Assembly: GCA_034429275.1 (NCBI GenBank)
Contig: DAOUFU010000174.1
Span: 1-8,032, forward strand
DNA from: DAOUFU01 sp034429275
GTDB lineage: Bacteria; Chloroflexota; Anaerolineae; Aggregatilineales; Aggregatilineaceae
DNA length: 8,032 nt
Direction: 5' to 3'
How positions within the stretch are numbered: position 1 is the first letter of the stretch; every line of letters starts with the position of its first letter. This document shows, one piece after another, positions 5,633 through 8,032 of the stretch. Position numbers and translations under genes: made by a program. Under the pieces are notes generated by a model. That model was not told the DNA's origin and did no database searches. It worked only from the letters and a program-made list of their open reading frames with translations.

Positions 5633-7357
5633 ATGTATGATTTCATCCCCCTAGACTTCTTATCGCTGATGGTGCTGCTGCCGCTGCTGGGCGCGGTGAT
5701 CGTGTTCTTTATGCCGCGCGATCGGGTGCGGATGGCGCGCTGGACGGCGTTGGGCTTCAGCCTGGTGGTGCTGGTGCTGACTCTGGCGGTGTTTTACCAG
5801 GTGCAGGCCCATCCCCCGGCGGAGGGCGAATGGGTCTACGAATCGCGGGCGGAATGGTTCCCACAGCTCAATGCCTCGTGGCATGTGGGCGTGGACGGGC
5901 TGAGCGCGGTCATGATCCTGCTCACCGGCCTGCTGACTCCGCTCGCCATCCTGATCTCGTTCGAGATCAAAGACAAGCCCCAGCAGGCATTGGCGCTGTT
6001 CCTCTTTTTGGAAACGGGCATGTTGGGCGTGTTCGTGGCGCTCGATATGATGGTCTTCTTCCTGTTCTGGGAGATCGGGCTGGTGCCGATGTATTTCCTG
6101 ATCTACCTGTGGGGCGGCGAAAACCGGCGCTATGCGGCCAACAAGTTCTTCCTCTATACCATGGCCGGGTCGCTGGGCCTGCTGCTGGCCACCCAGTTCA
6201 TCGGCTACGCGGTGGGCAGCTTCGACATCCCGGTGATGCTGCGCGAGTGGCCTGCCTACAAGGGCGTGAATAGCAAAATTCTGGGGCTGGATTTCAACGT
6301 CGTGCGCTACTACGCGCTGCTGGGGTTCGCCATCGCGTTCCTGATCAAAATCCCGGCGTGGCCGTTCCACACCTGGCTGCCCGATGCCCACACCGAAGCG
6401 CCAACTGGCGGCTCGATGCTGCTGGCGGGGGTGCTGCTCAAGCTGGGCGCGTATGGCTTCCTGCGGCTGGCGATCCCACTCTTCCCGCGCGATTGGGTGA
6501 TCCAGCGCACGCTGGTGAGCCTGAACTATAACCTGGCGGATGTGATTGGCCTGCTGGCGGTGCTGGGAATCATCCTGGGCGGGCTGGCGGCCTGGGGCCA
6601 GCACGACTTCAAGCGGCTGGTGGCCTATTCGTCGGTGAACCACATGGGTTTTGTGGTGCTGGGGCTGGCGGTGGCCGCGGTGATGTACGGCGCGACCTGG
6701 GCCGAGACTCAGAATGACTACAACATCCTGGGCGGGTTGGCGGGCGTGGACCTCGATCAATATGGAGGAAGCGCCCTGCGCGAGAAAGTCAACCAGGTCT
6801 ACCCGGTAGAAATGCGTGCCGAAGACCGTCAGGACGCGCGCACGGCCCTCAACGGCGCGGTGCTGCAGATGTTCAATCATGGGTTGAGCAGCGCGGGCAT
6901 GTTCTTGCTGGTCGGCGCGCTCTATCACAAGGCGCACACGCGCGATCTGCGCCGTTTTGGTGGCATGTGGGACCTGATGCCGGTGTTCGGCGGGCTGCTG
7001 ATCTTCACCAGCATGGCGAGTCTGGGCCTGCCCGGACTCAACGGTTTCACCGGCGAGTTTTTGATCGTGGCCGGGTCGTTCAAGGCGTACCCGATCTATG
7101 TGCTGCTCAGCCTGTTTGGCCTGCTGGTGACGGGCATCTATATCCTCAAGGGGATTCAGATGGTGCTGCACGGACCGGCCAGCGCCGAATGGGCCGAATA
7201 TGATCGCACCAGGCACCGGCTGGAGATCGAGAAGCGCGAGGTGCTGGCGCTGGCTCCGCTGGTCGTGTTGATGCTGATCACTGGCCTGTACCCCAACTGG
7301 GTGCTGGACGTGATCAACAGCGGAGTTGTCAACTGGTTCAATTTCCCTGGCGTCTAG
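5633..7357 (+). CDS. nuoM: NADH-quinone oxidoreductase subunit M, first copy (NuoM / ND4-like)
   Basis: NuoM is a 14-helix antiporter-like proton pump. Seen: GVDGLSAVMILLTG near residues 86-99; TM5 with Glu147 in FWEIGLVPMYF; TM7 with Lys239 in FLIKIPAWPFHTWLPDAHTEAPTGGS; TM8 with Lys270 in LLKLGAYG; and TM12 with Glu475 in GLPGLNGFTGEF. All four charged residues needed for pumping are present. It is 574 residues, against about 509 in E. coli. Much of the excess is a hydrophilic insertion (about 355-403) between the VNHMGFVVLGLA helix and the ALNGAVLQMFNHGLSSAG helix. AAGGAGA (5613-5619) lies 13 bases before the ATG, a rather long spacing, but no better in-frame start exists. A second nuoM follows after 70 bases. 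Confidence 0.97.
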   Translation: MYDFIPLDFLSLMVLLPLLGAVIVFFMPRDRVRMARWTALGFSLVVLVLTLAVFYQVQAHPPAEGEWVYESRAEWFPQLNASWHVGVDGLSAVMILLTGLLTPLAILISFEIKDKPQQALALFLFLETGMLGVFVALDMMVFFLFWEIGLVPMYFLIYLWGGENRRYAANKFFLYTMAGSLGLLLATQFIGYAVGSFDIPVMLREWPAYKGVNSKILGLDFNVVRYYALLGFAIAFLIKIPAWPFHTWLPDAHTEAPTGGSMLLAGVLLKLGAYGFLRLAIPLFPRDWVIQRTLVSLNYNLADVIGLLAVLGIILGGLAAWGQHDFKRLVAYSSVNHMGFVVLGLAVAAVMYGATWAETQNDYNILGGLAGVDLDQYGGSALREKVNQVYPVEMRAEDRQDARTALNGAVLQMFNHGLSSAGMFLLVGALYHKAHTRDLRRFGGMWDLMPVFGGLLIFTSMASLGLPGLNGFTGEFLIVAGSFKAYPIYVLLSLFGLLVTGIYILKGIQMVLHGPASAEWAEYDRTRHRLEIEKREVLALAPLVVLMLITGLYPNWVLDVINSGVVNWFNFPGV

Positions 7358-7368
7358 TGGGGATGGTG

Positions 7369-7408
7369 CCCCCGCGCACGGCTGCACCAAAAACCGGGCG
7401 CTGCGCCC
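7369..7408 (+). repeat. Intergenic C-rich repeat, copy B
   Basis: This is the second copy of the pattern at 56-88: CCCCCGCGC, then GG, CCAAAAA, CCGGGCG and CGCCC in the same order. Here GGGCG (7396-7400) and CGCCC (7404-7408) form a perfect hairpin with a 3-base loop, and GTGC (7366-7369) pairs with GCAC (7376-7379). It occupies most of the 70-base gap between the two nuoM genes. No T tract follows, so it is not a clear terminator. It may affect mRNA stability or relative expression of the second nuoM. Confidence 0.5.
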
Positions 7409-7427
7409 AACTTAGGAGGCCGAATAT

Positions 7428-8032
7428 ATGGTCATTACGTTTAGTGGGGTTTTGACGGGCATCCTGCTGACGCCGGTCGTCGGGGCGGTGATCATTCTGC
7501 TGCTCAAGCCGGAATCCAAGGAGCAGGCACGCATCATCGCGGCCATGTCCACCGGCGTGACGCTGCTGCTGGCGCTCGGCGTGTTCTTCACTTACAGCGT
7601 GGACGATGCCAACCGCGCCGCCGAAGGCTATGCAACGGCCCAGGCCGAGCGCGCTGCCAATGCCCAGGCACTGGCACAGGACCCGAACGCGGCGGTTGAG
7701 CCGGTCGCCCCGGCAGTCCCGTACTTCGCCTTTGAAGACCACGTGCAGTGGGTGAAATCGCTGGGTATTAGCTGGCACCTGGGCGTCGATGGCATCAGCG
7801 CGCCGATGGTGCTGCTCACGGCGATTGCCGGGTTTGCGGGCGTGTTGATCTCGTGGGGCATCGAAGACCGCACCCGCGAGTTTATGGCGTTCTTCCTGCG
7901 GCTGGTGGCCGGCGTGTTCGGCGTATTCATGGCCGTGGATTTGTTCGTGCTGTTCTTCTTCTACGAGCTGGCGATCTTCCCGATGTACCTCCTGATCGCC
8001 ACCTGGGGCTGGAAGGACCTGCGCGAGTACGC
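7428..8032 (+). CDS. nuoM: Second NuoM-type antiporter subunit (partial, runs off the right edge)
   Basis: An open frame from ATG 7428, with AGGAGG at 7414-7419, continues to the window end for 201 complete codons. It is a second complex I antiporter subunit of the NuoM type: TM1 about 7-27, TM2 about 36-55, the family run HLGVDGISAPMVLLTA (117-132), a helix about 131-143, and TM5 with Glu180 in FYELAIFPMYLLIATWG. Between TM2 and that run there is an Ala/Gln/Pro-rich hydrophilic insertion (about 58-104) that the first NuoM lacks. The GVDG...PMYLL pattern fits NuoM better than NuoL or NuoN. nuoN would be expected next but is not visible. The catalytic Lys residues of TM7/TM8 lie beyond the edge, so activity cannot be judged. 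It differs clearly from the first nuoM, so it is not a recent or assembly duplicate. Confidence 0.93.
   Translation, partial: MVITFSGVLTGILLTPVVGAVIILLLKPESKEQARIIAAMSTGVTLLLALGVFFTYSVDDANRAAEGYATAQAERAANAQALAQDPNAAVEPVAPAVPYFAFEDHVQWVKSLGISWHLGVDGISAPMVLLTAIAGFAGVLISWGIEDRTREFMAFFLRLVAGVFGVFMAVDLFVLFFFYELAIFPMYLLIATWGWKDLREY

Noticed and set aside
3136..5646. Very long open frame (836 codons) on the - strand opposite nuoL
   Set aside because: It mirrors nuoL, whose GC-rich codon usage avoids TTA, CTA and TCA and so leaves the opposite frame free of stops. The translation is Gln/His/Arg/Asp-rich with no recognisable domain.
5660..7390. Long open frame (576 codons) on the - strand opposite nuoM
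   Set aside because: Same antisense codon-bias effect as opposite nuoL. The composition is His/Gln/Arg-rich and no family is recognised.
7358..7427. Terminator after the first nuoM
   Set aside because: The GGGCG/CGCCC hairpin is not followed by a T run, and a strong ribosome site and the next nuoM follow at once. It fits a repeat better than a terminator.
5633..8032. The two nuoM genes as a recent tandem duplication or assembly artefact
   Set aside because: The proteins differ throughout (loops, N-termini, TM5 surroundings) and the DNA shows no long identical stretches, so they are old paralogues.

Overview
The window holds the membrane-arm half of a respiratory complex I (NADH:quinone oxidoreductase family, Nuo) operon, all on the + strand. 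The order is nuoA, nuoH, nuoJ, nuoK, nuoL, nuoM and the first third of a second nuoM, which runs off the right edge. The DNA is GC-rich with strongly G/C-ending codons. The operon style, the long loop insertions in NuoL and NuoM, and the C-rich intergenic repeats suggest a Chloroflexota bacterium (Anaerolineae-like). That is an inference from general familiarity and no marker gene here proves it.

Layout: positions 1-435 contain no supportable gene. The first ~180 bases are a G/C-rich block of inverted repeats, including a perfect 30-bp palindrome. The next ~250 bases carry two candidate sigma70-type promoters and a small hairpin ahead of nuoA. From 436 on, genes are packed with gaps of 9-77 bases, most with a recognisable Shine-Dalgarno. 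A terminator-like hairpin lies between nuoA and nuoH. A second copy of the upstream intergenic repeat lies between the two nuoM genes. No RNA genes, CRISPR arrays, transposases or phage genes were seen.

How the genes work together: NuoA, H, J and K form the membrane base that receives conformational/charge signals from the quinone site, and NuoL and NuoM are Mrp-antiporter-like proton pumps. The genes for the peripheral arm (nuoB, C, D, I and the NADH module E, F, G) are absent from their usual places between nuoA and nuoH and between nuoH and nuoJ, so they must lie elsewhere if the enzyme is complete.

The most interesting point is that two nuoM-type genes follow nuoL, and NuoL itself carries an internal 26-residue duplication in the stretch that should be the long lateral helix (HL) bracing the pumps. 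HL is about 32 residues longer than in E. coli or Thermus NuoL as I recall them. Together these indicate a lengthened complex I with a fourth antiporter subunit, the '2M' type described by comparative genomics, with a visible molecular record of how the brace was extended. Other oddities are a Gly in NuoA where the family has a near-invariant Asp, a His-rich loop and an Ala/Glu-rich loop in NuoL, an extra predicted membrane helix plus a short tandem-repeat tail in NuoH, and hydrophilic insertions in both NuoM proteins.
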